From NCBI RefSeq assembly GCF_002101885.1, contig NZ_LQPS01000043.1, positions 248,001 through 312,000 on the forward strand: DNA of 64,000 nt. The letters run 5' to 3'. A program made the translations under genes and the position numbers. Below the pieces are notes generated by a model. It made no database searches. It was given only the letters and a program-made list of their open reading frames with translations, and had not been told where the DNA came from. Below, one piece after another: positions 17,667 through 25,947 of the stretch. The stretch is from Mycolicibacter senuensis (GTDB lineage: Bacteria; Actinomycetota; Actinomycetes; Mycobacteriales; Mycobacteriaceae). Numbering within the stretch: the stretch's first letter is position 1; each line of letters starts with the position of its first letter.

Positions 17667-18191
17667 ATGGCTGTCAAGATCAAGCTCACCCGGCTCGGCA
17701 AGATCCGCAATCCGCAGTACCGCATCTCGGTCGCCGACGCGCGGACCCGCCGGGACGGCCGTTCCATCGAGGTCATCGGCCGCTACCACCCCAAGGAAGA
17801 GCCGAGTCTGATCGAGATCGACTCGGAGCGTGCCCAGTACTGGCTGTCGGTCGGTGCCCAGCCCACCGAGCCGGTGCTCAAGCTGCTGAAGATCACCGGT
17901 GACTGGCAGAAGTTCAAGGGGCTGCCCGGCGCCGAGGGCAAGTTGAAGGTCAAGCCGGCCAAGCCGTCCAAGTTGGAGCTGTTCAACGCCGCGCTGGCCG
18001 AGGCCGAGGGCGGCCCGACCACCGAGGCGACCACCGCCAAGAAGAAGAAGGCTCCGAAGGCGGCAGAGGGCAAGAAGGCCAAGGACGACGGCGGCGAGGC
18101 CAAGGACGACGCCAAGGCCGAGGCCCCGGTGGAGGACACCGCTGCCGAGACGCCCGCTGCTGACGCCGCCGAGCCGGCCACCGAGAGCTGA
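17667..18191 (+). CDS. rpsP: 30S ribosomal protein bS16
   Basis: bS16 core in residues 1-90 (MAVKIKLTRLGKIRNPQYR), followed by a long Lys/Ala/Glu-rich tail to residue 174. The tail is characteristic of actinobacterial S16 (the M. tuberculosis protein is similarly extended). First gene of the rpsP-khpA-rimM-trmD operon that couples ribosome assembly with tRNA modification. It has a strong ribosome binding site 7 nt before the ATG. Confidence 0.98.
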   Translation: MAVKIKLTRLGKIRNPQYRISVADARTRRDGRSIEVIGRYHPKEEPSLIEIDSERAQYWLSVGAQPTEPVLKLLKITGDWQKFKGLPGAEGKLKVKPAKPSKLELFNAALAEAEGGPTTEATTAKKKKAPKAAEGKKAKDDGGEAKDDAKAEAPVEDTAAETPAADAAEPATES

Positions 18192-18199
18192 GCGCGACG

Positions 18200-18442
18200 A
18201 TGAGTGCAGTGGTGGCTGATGCCGTCGAGCACTTGGTGCGCGGCATCGTCGACAACCCCGACGACGTCCGGGTGGACATGGTGACCAACCGGCGTGGCCG
18301 AACCGTCGAGGTTCACGTCCACCCCGACGACCTGGGCAAGGTGATCGGTCGCGGCGGTCGCACCGCCACCGCGTTGCGCACCCTCGTCGCCGGTATCGGT
18401 GGACGCGGCATCCGCGTGGACGTGGTCGACACCGACCGATAG
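18200..18442 (+). CDS. khpA: KH-domain RNA-binding protein KhpA
   Basis: 80-residue single type II KH domain with the RNA-binding loop GKVIGRGGRTATALR. KhpA proteins act with KhpB as small-RNA and mRNA chaperones in Gram-positive bacteria. In mycobacteria this is the Rv2908c position. It lies 8 nt after rpsP and 11 nt before rimM, so certainly in the same operon. Confidence 0.93.
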   Translation: MSAVVADAVEHLVRGIVDNPDDVRVDMVTNRRGRTVEVHVHPDDLGKVIGRGGRTATALRTLVAGIGGRGIRVDVVDTDR

Positions 18443-18453
18443 CCGGCCGGCTC

Positions 18454-18975
18454 ATGGAGCTGACGGTCGGGCGGGTGGTCAAGGCCCACGGCATCACCGG
18501 CGAGGTCGTGGTCGAGGTCCGTACCGACGACCCGGACGAGCGATTCACCCCCGGCGCCGTGCTGTGCGCCAAGAAGCGTGGTGAGCGGCCGCGCGATGTT
18601 GTGCTCGACACGGTGCGCCGGCACGGCTCGCGGCTGCTGGTGCGGCTGGCCGGGGTGTCGGACCGCGACGCGGCCGATGCGCTGCGCGGCAGTCTGCTGG
18701 TGATCGACTCGGCGGATCTGCCCCCGATCGATGAGGACGACACCTACTACGACCATCAGCTCGAAGGTCTGCGGGTGCGCACCGAGGCGGGGCAGGACAT
18801 CGGCACGGTGACCGAGGTGCTGCACACCGGGGCCGGTGAGCTGCTGGCGGTCCGCCGCACCGACGGCGGAGAGCTGTTGGTGCCGTTCGTCTCGGCGATC
18901 GTCACCTCCGTGTCGCTGGCCGAGCAGCTGGTGTGCATCGATCCGCCCGACGGGCTGTTGGAGCTGTCGTCGTGA
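18454..18975 (+). CDS. rimM: Ribosome maturation factor RimM
   Basis: 173-residue assembly factor for the 30S head, which binds ribosomal protein S19. The N-terminal barrel starts LTVGRVVKAHGITGEVVVEV, and the PRC-barrel half contains YYDHQLEGLRVRTEAGQ-like sequence. The stop overlaps the trmD start as GTGA, indicating coupled translation. Confidence 0.96.
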   Translation: MELTVGRVVKAHGITGEVVVEVRTDDPDERFTPGAVLCAKKRGERPRDVVLDTVRRHGSRLLVRLAGVSDRDAADALRGSLLVIDSADLPPIDEDDTYYDHQLEGLRVRTEAGQDIGTVTEVLHTGAGELLAVRRTDGGELLVPFVSAIVTSVSLAEQLVCIDPPDGLLELSS

Positions 18976-19673
18976 GGGTCGACGTCGTCACGATCTTCCC
19001 GGCTTACCTGGACCCGATACGGCAATCGTTGCCGGGCAAGGCGATCGAGTCCGGGATGGTCGAGTTGAGCGTGCACGATCTGCGGCGCTGGACCCACGAT
19101 GTGCACCGCTCGGTCGACGACACCCCCTACGGCGGGGGACCGGGGATGGTGATGAAGGCCCCGGTCTGGGGTGACGCGCTCGACGAGATCTGTTCGGAGC
19201 AGACGGTTCTGGTCATCCCGACGCCGGCCGGGGCACTGTTCGACCAGGCCACTGCGCAGCGGTGGAGCCGGGAACAGCATCTGGTGTTCGCCTGCGGCCG
19301 CTACGAGGGCATCGACCAGCGGGTCGTCGACGACGCCGCCCGGCGGATGCGGGTCGAAGAGGTCTCGATCGGCGACTACGTGCTGGCCGGCGGCGAGTCC
19401 GCGGTGCTGGTGATGCTGGAGGCGGTGCTGCGGCTGATGCCCGGGGTGCTGGGGAATCCGGCTTCGCAGCAAGATGATTCGCATTCGCCGGATCGCGATG
19501 GACTCCTGGAGGGGCCCAGCTACACCCGCCCGCCGGACTGGCGCGGCCTGCAGGTGCCCGAGGTGCTGCTCTCGGGCGACCACGCGCGGATCGAGGCCTG
19601 GCGCCACGAGGCCGCGTTGCAGCGCACCAGGGAACGCCGGCCGGACCTTCTCGGCCGCGACGAAACCCGCTAG
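18972..19673 (+). CDS. trmD: tRNA (guanine37-N1)-methyltransferase TrmD
   Basis: SPOUT methyltransferase that makes m1G37 to prevent frameshifting, 233 residues. It begins RVDVVTIFPAYLDPI; the trefoil-knot SAM site includes CGRYEGIDQRV and IGDYVLAGGESAVL. The GTG start is fixed by the GTGA overlap with rimM. Its TAG stop and the stop of the convergent lppW gene are both formed by one CTAG. Confidence 0.97.
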   Translation: MRVDVVTIFPAYLDPIRQSLPGKAIESGMVELSVHDLRRWTHDVHRSVDDTPYGGGPGMVMKAPVWGDALDEICSEQTVLVIPTPAGALFDQATAQRWSREQHLVFACGRYEGIDQRVVDDAARRMRVEEVSIGDYVLAGGESAVLVMLEAVLRLMPGVLGNPASQQDDSHSPDRDGLLEGPSYTRPPDWRGLQVPEVLLSGDHARIEAWRHEAALQRTRERRPDLLGRDETR

Positions 19674-20575
19674 ATCCGGCCGCCGGGGAAGATGGTCTTG
19701 ACGGCCTGGGTGATGGTGTCACGCGCCGTGGCGTCGTCGCTGGGCTGCAGTGACTCGATCACCACCACGTAGCGCCGGTCCGCGCCGACCACGCCGGTCG
19801 ACAGGTGCATCCAGTTGTTGCCGATGCAGCACATCCAGCCCTGCTTGACCGCCGCCGGTTCGTTGTACAGGCCCTCGGGGATCCCGAACCGCTGCGGGTA
19901 GCCGTCGATGCCGGTCGGGGTGGATTGCGCCAGGTCGTTGATGATCATGTTGGCCTGGTCCGCCGGCAGGCCGCCGGCGCCGTTGAGCAGCATGTCGTAG
20001 TAGCGGGCCAGGTCCGGTGCGGTGCTGATGGTGTTCCACCAGGCGCCGTTGGACGGCGGTCCGGTGCCGGCCAGGCCGTAGCGGCCGGCCACCCGGGTGA
20101 TGATCGCGTTACCGCCGCGCCGGTTCCAGAACGTCTCGGCGGCGCCGTCGTCGGAAGACCGCAGCATCACGTCCAGGGCGGCCTGGTCGTCCGCCGACAA
20201 CGCGCCCTCGGTGTCGTGCAGCAGATCGTCGGCGATGAACAGCTTGGCCACCGAGGCGGTCGCGATGGAGTGGGTGTTGCCGTTGGTGACCAGTTGATGG
20301 GAGATCCGGTCCAGCACGGCCACCGAGATGCTGGCACCCGCCTTGGCCGCTTCCTCGGTGGCGTCCTGCATGCGTGCCGCCAGGCCGTCGACCACGGCGA
20401 CCGGTGGGATCGCCGGGGCCCGGGGTGCGTCGATCGCGGTGGCCACCGGCGCCACTTCAGGCGCCCGGTTCTGCGGGGGACGGGTCGCGGCGGCGCCGTA
20501 GACCTTCTCGTCACAGCCGAATATCACCGTCGAGATCACCATGACCACAGTCAGCAGAAGCATCGATGGCCGCAC
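19670..20575 (-). CDS. lppW: Lipoprotein LppW, beta-lactamase-like fold
   Basis: 301-residue predicted lipoprotein. The signal peptide ends in the lipobox VIFGC with Cys21. The remainder resembles class A serine hydrolases: SVAKLF fits SxxK and SSDDGA lies where an SxN would be, but no clear KTG triad is visible, so activity is doubtful. Equivalent in position and orientation to Rv2905. Possible cell-envelope role; the substrate is unknown. Confidence 0.86.
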   Translation of the reverse strand: MRPSMLLLTVVMVISTVIFGCDEKVYGAAATRPPQNRAPEVAPVATAIDAPRAPAIPPVAVVDGLAARMQDATEEAAKAGASISVAVLDRISHQLVTNGNTHSIATASVAKLFIADDLLHDTEGALSADDQAALDVMLRSSDDGAAETFWNRRGGNAIITRVAGRYGLAGTGPPSNGAWWNTISTAPDLARYYDMLLNGAGGLPADQANMIINDLAQSTPTGIDGYPQRFGIPEGLYNEPAAVKQGWMCCIGNNWMHLSTGVVGADRRYVVVIESLQPSDDATARDTITQAVKTIFPGGRI

Positions 20576-20951
20576 GGCGGGTATGCCTCCTCAACAGGTA
20601 TCGGTCGGGTAACCGACATCTACGGGCTCGCCACACTGCTGCCATCGGCCCGCCGGATAGATTACCGCGTGCGTAACGGGATTGTGCAGTCGACCTTGCA
20701 TCAGACTTATCATGCGTCCGGCGGCCCCGGCGGTAACTACCAGCGGCGATTTGTGCGATTTCGCTGGTTGCGCCGCGTCTGGCACAATTGAGCAGTTGTC
20801 GCCCGGCAGTTGATTCTGCAGTGGAGCCCGGCGTCCCGGTCACCGCACGATGCGACAACAGGCCAGAACCCATCGGCTCGGCTACCGTCTGCACGCGCAC
20901 CGTGCGCGCAGACCGGCCGTCAGCCGCGACCCGCGAGGAAGTGTTTCCGCA
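20576..20951. other. 376-nt intergenic region between lppW and rplS
   Basis: Divergent spacer that must hold the lppW and rplS promoters. No gene, RNA or repeat could be recognised. TTCGCT (20760-20765), 17 nt, then CACAAT (20783-20788) is a weak sigma-A-like candidate pointing towards rplS. That would give an untranslated leader of roughly 160 nt. GAGGAA at 20935-20940 is the likely rplS ribosome binding site. Confidence 0.4.
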
Positions 20952-21293
20952 ATGAACACGCTGGACATCGTCGACAAGGCGTCGCTGCGCGACGACATCC
21001 CGGCCTTCGGCCCCGGCGACACCGTCAACGTGCACGTGAAGGTGATCGAAGGCACCAAGGAGCGCATCCAGGTGTTCAAGGGCGTGGTGATCCGTCGGCA
21101 GGGTGGCGGCATCCGCGAGACGTTCACCGTCCGCAAGGAGAGCTACGGCGTCGGCGTGGAGCGCACCTTCCCGGTGCACTCGCCCAACGTCGACCACATC
21201 GATGTCGTGGTCCGCGGTGACGTCCGCCGGGCCAAGCTGTACTACCTGCGTGAACTGCGTGGCAAGAAGGCCAAGATCAAGGAGAAGCGCTGA
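20952..21293 (+). CDS. rplS: 50S ribosomal protein bL19
   Basis: 113 residues, the normal length for mycobacterial L19. It begins MNTLDIVDKASLRDDIPAF and ends with the basic RGKKAKIKEKR. It lies at the subunit interface of the 50S particle. The frame is open upstream, but the family's start corresponds to this ATG. Confidence 0.98.
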   Translation: MNTLDIVDKASLRDDIPAFGPGDTVNVHVKVIEGTKERIQVFKGVVIRRQGGGIRETFTVRKESYGVGVERTFPVHSPNVDHIDVVVRGDVRRAKLYYLRELRGKKAKIKEKR

Positions 21294-21379
21294 CTCGCGC
21301 GCCCGTGCCGGCCCCTGCGGTCGGGCGACAGCCCGCGGTCGGTCTCCGGCCGTGCTGACGCGGTCACTACCCTGATCTC

Positions 21380-22219
21380 GTGACCGAAACCACGGGCTCG
21401 TCACCCGAGAACACTCCCGAGGCCGACCAGCCCGAGGCCGACGGCGGCGCGTCGCAGACGGACGCATCCGAGGACCGCAAGCGCACCACGCTGCGTGAGT
21501 CGGTCGTGCTGGTGGCGACCGCGCTGGTGTTGTACTACCTCATGCTGACGTTCGTGGCGCGTCCCTACCTCATCCCGTCGGAGTCGATGGAGCCGACGCT
21601 GCACGGCTGCCACGGTTGCGTCGGCGACCGGATCATGGTCGACAAGGTCACCTACCGGTTCAGCGACCCGAGCCCGGGTGACGTCGTCGTCTTCAAGGGC
21701 CCGCCGTCGTGGAACGTGGGTTACAAGTCGATCCGGTCCGACAACACCGCGATCCGTTGGGTGCAGAACGCGCTGTCGTTCATCGGATTCGTCCCGCCCG
21801 ACGAGAACGATCTGGTCAAGCGGGTGATCGCGGTGGGCGGCCAGACGGTGCAGTGCCGCAACGACACCGGCCTGACCGTCGACGGCAAGAGGCTCGACGA
21901 GCCCTACCTGAATCCGGCCACCCTCATGGTCGACCCGATGGTCTACCCGTGCCTGGGCAATGAGTTCGGTCCGGTGACCGTGCCGGAGGACCGGTTGTGG
22001 GTGATGGGCGACAACCGCACCCACTCGTCGGACTCGCGGGCGCACTGCGACACCGTGGCGGTGCAGCCCGATCTGCGGCGCCGGGTCCTGTGCACCGGCG
22101 AGGACCTCGACGCCGGCACGGTGCCGGTGAGCAACGTGATCGGCAAGACCCGGTTCATCGCCTGGCCGCCGTCGCGTTGGGGGCCGGTGAAAGCGATCAA
22201 CCCGCAGCAGGGCCCGTAG
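21380..22219 (+). CDS. lepB: Signal peptidase I
   Basis: Type I signal peptidase, 279 residues. The acidic cytoplasmic N terminus (1-36) is followed by one transmembrane helix (about 41-60) and the periplasmic-side catalytic domain. The catalytic Ser69 lies in IPSESMEPT and the general-base Lys147 in DLVKRVIAVGG; the conserved GDNRTHSSDSR box follows. GTG start. It releases Sec and Tat substrates, including the several signal-peptide proteins in this window. Confidence 0.96.
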   Translation: MTETTGSSPENTPEADQPEADGGASQTDASEDRKRTTLRESVVLVATALVLYYLMLTFVARPYLIPSESMEPTLHGCHGCVGDRIMVDKVTYRFSDPSPGDVVVFKGPPSWNVGYKSIRSDNTAIRWVQNALSFIGFVPPDENDLVKRVIAVGGQTVQCRNDTGLTVDGKRLDEPYLNPATLMVDPMVYPCLGNEFGPVTVPEDRLWVMGDNRTHSSDSRAHCDTVAVQPDLRRRVLCTGEDLDAGTVPVSNVIGKTRFIAWPPSRWGPVKAINPQQGP

Positions 22220-22221
22220 CG

Positions 22222-22929
22222 ATGGCCCCGGCCTGGCCGCCACGCACAGTGATCCGCCGCTCACCGGGACTGCGCACCCTGGAGTCGGCGCTGTACCGCA
22301 GCGGGCTGGGGCCGGTGGCCGGCGTCGACGAAGTGGGCCGCGGCGCCTGCGCCGGACCACTGGTGGTGGCCGCCTGTGTGCTCGGGCCGGGCAGACCCGC
22401 CGCGCTGGCGGCGCTCGACGATTCCAAAAAGCTCACCGCCAACGCCCGCGAGCAGTTGTTCCCGCTGATCCGCCGGCACGCGCTGGCCTACCACGTGGTG
22501 TTCATCTCGCCGGCCGACGTCGATCTGCGCGGTGTGCACGCGGCCAATATCGAGGGGATGCGCCGCGCGGTGGCCGGGCTGGCGCTGCGGCCCGGTTATG
22601 TGCTCTCCGACGGATTCCGGGTGCCGGGGCTGCCGATGCCGTCGCTGCCGGTAATCGGCGGTGACGGCGCCGCGGCCTGCATCGCCGCGGCGAGCGTGCT
22701 GGCCAAGGTCAGCCGCGACCGGTACATGGCGACGCTGGACGATCCCGGCTACGGCTTCGCCGACCACAAGGGGTACTCCACCGCTGCGCACACCGCGGCA
22801 CTGGCGGCCCTGGGGCCGTGCGGCCAGCACCGCTACTCGTTCATCAATGTGCGCAGCGTGGCGGCCCTGGCCGCCGCGGTGACAGGGACAATGGGGACGA
22901 ACCGAGCAGAAGGACGACTGAGCAGATGA
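22222..22929 (+). CDS. rnhB: Ribonuclease HII
   Basis: 235 residues. It removes ribonucleotides from RNA-DNA hybrids. The active-site block GVDEVGRGACAGP gives Asp and Glu, and IGGDGAAACIAAAS and related segments carry further acidic ligands. ATG start 2 nt after the lepB stop, so cotranscribed. The window shows no second RNase H. Confidence 0.94.
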   Translation: MAPAWPPRTVIRRSPGLRTLESALYRSGLGPVAGVDEVGRGACAGPLVVAACVLGPGRPAALAALDDSKKLTANAREQLFPLIRRHALAYHVVFISPADVDLRGVHAANIEGMRRAVAGLALRPGYVLSDGFRVPGLPMPSLPVIGGDGAAACIAAASVLAKVSRDRYMATLDDPGYGFADHKGYSTAAHTAALAALGPCGQHRYSFINVRSVAALAAAVTGTMGTNRAEGRLSR

Positions 22930-22936
22930 GTGCCCG

Positions 22937-23242
22937 ATGAGTGCGGAAGATCTCGAGAAGTACGAAACCGAGATGGAACTCTCGCTGTACCGCGAATACA
23001 AGGACATCGTGGGCCAGTTCAGCTACGTCGTGGAGACCGAGCGGCGGTTCTACCTGGCCAACAGTGTCGAGATGGTGCCGCGCAACGCCGACGGCGAGGT
23101 GTATTTCGAGCTGCGGCTGGCCGACGCCTGGGTGTGGGACATGTACCGGCCGGCGCGGTTCGTCAAGCAGGTACGGGTGGTCACCTTCAAAGACGTCAAC
23201 ATCGAAGAGGTCGAGAAACCCGAGCTGCGGCTGCCCGAATAA
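22937..23242 (+). CDS. DUF2469 protein
   Basis: 101-residue acidic protein matching the DUF2469 family, conserved next to rnhB in actinobacteria (the Rv2901c position). It contains EKYETEMELSLYREYKD and a Tyr/Trp-rich centre (DAWVWDMYRP). Function unknown. It follows rnhB by 7 nt. In H37Rv fdhF and fdhD come next; here they do not. Confidence 0.9.
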   Translation: MSAEDLEKYETEMELSLYREYKDIVGQFSYVVETERRFYLANSVEMVPRNADGEVYFELRLADAWVWDMYRPARFVKQVRVVTFKDVNIEEVEKPELRLPE

Positions 23243-23283
23243 CGGCACAGCGCCGAGGTGGACTTGGGTCTAGGCTGACTGGC

Positions 23284-23949
23284 ATGACCGCTGTCGACCG
23301 TGCCGTCTCCCGTCGGGAGATCACCGATGCCCTGCTCAAAGCCATGGAACGTCGCCATGAGGTGCTCGACGTGATCGTCGAATCCGATGACCGCGCGTCT
23401 GCGGTGCAGGCGATCGCGAACCTGCTCGGCACCTCGCCGGCGGGATGTGAAGCGGTGATCGGGATGTCGTTGGATCAGCTGACCAAGGATTCCCGGAGCC
23501 GGATCGCCGCCGAACTCGAGGACCTGAACAACGAGCTGACCTTCACGCTCGGTGACCGGCCGGCGAGCTCCGGCGAGGCCCTGCTGTTACGCCCGTTCGC
23601 CGGTGACCCGGATCGCGACATCTTCGAGCTGCGTACCACCGACGTCGGCGCCAGCGGTGACGGATCCGGCGCTCCGGCCGGCGGTCTCGACGACGAGATC
23701 CGCTCCGCGCTGTCCCGGGTGGATGACGAGGACGCCGCGTTGTTCGTCGCGATCGACGGTGCGCAGAAGGTCGGGATGGTCTTCGGCGACCTCAGCCGCG
23801 GCGAGGTGAACGTGCGGATCTGGATCCAGCCCGAACATCGCAAGAAGGGTTACGGCACCGCCGCGCTGCGCCGAGCGCGTACCGAGATGGCGGCCTACTT
23901 CCCCGGGGTGCCGCTGGTGGTGCGGGCGCCGGGGGCACGCTCCGGCTAG
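23284..23949 (+). CDS. GNAT acetyltransferase with GyrA-tail-like N-terminal region
   Basis: 221 residues with two parts. Residues 1-85 look like the end of the GyrA/ParC coiled-coil arm (ITDALLKAMERRHEVLDVI, then VIGMSLDQLTKDSRSRIAAEL). Residues about 95-221 form a GNAT domain with the acetyl-CoA loop EHRKKGYGTAALRRAR. The GyrA resemblance is pattern recognition, not an alignment result. The protein lacks the DNA-cleaving Tyr and cannot be a gyrase. The ATG is preceded by 41 nt of non-coding DNA. Substrate unknown. Confidence 0.75.
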   Translation: MTAVDRAVSRREITDALLKAMERRHEVLDVIVESDDRASAVQAIANLLGTSPAGCEAVIGMSLDQLTKDSRSRIAAELEDLNNELTFTLGDRPASSGEALLLRPFAGDPDRDIFELRTTDVGASGDGSGAPAGGLDDEIRSALSRVDDEDAALFVAIDGAQKVGMVFGDLSRGEVNVRIWIQPEHRKKGYGTAALRRARTEMAAYFPGVPLVVRAPGARSG

Positions 23950-24067
23950 CCACCGGTGGTCCGGCGGCTGTGGATGAAGCCGCCACTGTGCATAACTGAC
24001 TGGGGTGCAGCCGGTTTCAGTCTGCCGCGGCTCGACGCTGTCGGTGCGATGACCCAGCCTGATCGGC

Positions 24068-24436
24068 ATGACAACCATGACGCGCGCCGAATTGGGGGCG
24101 CTCGGGGAACAGCTGGCCGTCGACCACCTGGTGGGGCAGGGGTGGTCGATCCTGGCCCGCAACTGGCGCTGTCGCTACGGCGAACTGGACGTGATCGCCG
24201 CGGACCCGGCCCGGCGCTGCGTGGTGTTCGTCGAGGTGAAAACCCGCACCGGTGACGGTTTCGGCGGGCTGGCCTATGCGGTCCCGCCCCAGAAGATGCG
24301 CAGATTGCGCAGGCTGGCCGGAGTGTGGCTGGCCGGCCAGCAATCTCACTGGGACGACGTCCGCCTGGACGTGATCGGTGTGCGGATCGGGCGGTGCCGC
24401 ACCCCGGAGATCACTCACCTGCAGGGGGTGGGGTGA
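24068..24436 (+). CDS. YraN/UPF0102 family putative endonuclease
   Basis: 122 residues. Restriction-endonuclease-like fold with the motif GELDVIAAD and VVFVEVKTRTG (Asp, Glu, Lys of the PD-(D/E)xK core). Conserved beside comM and dprA in actinobacteria (Rv2898c). The cellular role is not established. ATG 24077 is a second possible start. The stop overlaps the comM start as TGATG. Confidence 0.92.
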   Translation: MTTMTRAELGALGEQLAVDHLVGQGWSILARNWRCRYGELDVIAADPARRCVVFVEVKTRTGDGFGGLAYAVPPQKMRRLRRLAGVWLAGQQSHWDDVRLDVIGVRIGRCRTPEITHLQGVG

Positions 24437-25947
24437 TGGCGTTGGGTCGGGCGTTCTCGGTCGCGGTGCGCGGTCTCGACGGCCTGATCGTGGAGATCGA
24501 GGCCGACATCACCTCGGGCCTGCCCGGAGTGCATCTGGTGGGCCTTCCCGATGCCGCCGTGCAGGAGTCGCGGGATCGGGTGCGGGCGGCGATCACCAAC
24601 AGTGAGCAGCGTTGGCCGGCAGCGCGATTGACGCTGGCGCTGTCACCGGCGACGCTGCCGAAGATGGGCTCGGTGTACGACATCGCACTGGCCGCAGCGG
24701 TGCTCTCGGCCAATCGCGACACCCGCTGGCCGCGGCTGGAGAAGACGGTGCTGCTCGGCGAGCTGGCGCTGGACGGCCGGGTGCGGCCGGTGCACGGGGT
24801 ACTGCCGGCGGTGCTGGCCGCCAAGAACGACGGCTGGGCGTGCGCCGTGGTGCCGGTGGACAACCTCGCCGAAGCCAGTCTGGTGGACGGCATCGAGGTC
24901 TACGGCGTGGCGACGCTGCGACAGCTGCACGACTGGCTGGACGGTTCGGCACGGCTGCGGGAACGGGTCACCACGGCGGCGCCGGAGATCCTCCCGGCTG
25001 CGGACCTGGCCGAGGTGGTCGGCCAGGCCCAAGCCCGGTTCGCTGTCGAGGTGGCCGCGGCCGGCTCGCACCACCTGCTACTCACCGGCCCGCCTGGAAT
25101 CGGAAAAACCATGCTGGCCCAACGGCTCCCGGGGTTGCTGCCGCCCTTGACCGAAAGTGAGTCGCTGGAGGTCACCGCGATCCACTCGGTCGCCGGCCTG
25201 TTGTCGGGCAGCGCACCGTTGATCACCAGACCGCCGTTCATCGCACCGCACCACAGCTCCAGCGTGGCGGCGCTGGTCGGGGGCGGCTCCGGAATGGCCC
25301 GGCCCGGCGCGGTGAGCCGCGCCCACCGCGGGGTGCTCTTCCTCGACGAGTGCGCCGAGATCCGGGTCAGCGCCCTGGAAGCGTTGCGAACACCGTTGGA
25401 AGACGGCGAGATCCGGTTGGCCCGACGCGACGGCGTGGCCTGCTACCCGGCCCGCTTTCAACTGGTGATGGCAGCCAACCCCTGCCCGTGCGCGCCGGCC
25501 GACCCGCGCGACTGCACCTGCAAGTCGATGGAGAAGCGGCGCTACCTCGGCCGGCTGTCCGGACCGCTGCTGGACCGGGTGGATCTGCGGGTGCAGATGC
25601 ATCCGGTGCGGGCCGGCGCGTTCTCGGCCGTCGACGGCGAATCGACGGCCGCGGTGCGCGCCCGGGTCGCCGACGCCCGTGCCGCAGCGACACAGCGCTG
25701 GGGCCCGTACGGCTTTCGCACCAACGCCGAGGTCAGCGGCGCGTTGCTGCGCCGGAAGTTCCGACTCAGTGCTGCGGCGATGGCACCGTTGCGCACCGCA
25801 CTGGACCGCGGCCTGTTGTCGATCCGCGGGGCGATCCGAACCCAACGGGTGGCCTGGACGCTGAGCGACCTGGCGGGCTGCAGCTCACCCGGCCGGGACG
25901 AGGTCGCGGCGGCACTGAGCTTTCGGCAGCCCGGAGCGCACCGATGA
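24436..25947 (+). CDS. YifB/ComM-type AAA+ Mg-chelatase-like ATPase
   Basis: 503 residues, Rv2897c equivalent. The N-terminal Lon-protease-like domain (SGLPGVHLVGLPDAAVQESRD) is followed by an AAA+ domain with Walker A GPPGIGKT and Walker B VLFLDECAE, then a Cys-rich CPCAPADPRDCTCKS segment. In transformable bacteria ComM is a branch-migration helicase for incoming DNA. Overlaps with yraN (TGATG) and dprA (ATGA) show one coupled operon. Confidence 0.94.
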   Translation: MALGRAFSVAVRGLDGLIVEIEADITSGLPGVHLVGLPDAAVQESRDRVRAAITNSEQRWPAARLTLALSPATLPKMGSVYDIALAAAVLSANRDTRWPRLEKTVLLGELALDGRVRPVHGVLPAVLAAKNDGWACAVVPVDNLAEASLVDGIEVYGVATLRQLHDWLDGSARLRERVTTAAPEILPAADLAEVVGQAQARFAVEVAAAGSHHLLLTGPPGIGKTMLAQRLPGLLPPLTESESLEVTAIHSVAGLLSGSAPLITRPPFIAPHHSSSVAALVGGGSGMARPGAVSRAHRGVLFLDECAEIRVSALEALRTPLEDGEIRLARRDGVACYPARFQLVMAANPCPCAPADPRDCTCKSMEKRRYLGRLSGPLLDRVDLRVQMHPVRAGAFSAVDGESTAAVRARVADARAAATQRWGPYGFRTNAEVSGALLRRKFRLSAAAMAPLRTALDRGLLSIRGAIRTQRVAWTLSDLAGCSSPGRDEVAAALSFRQPGAHR

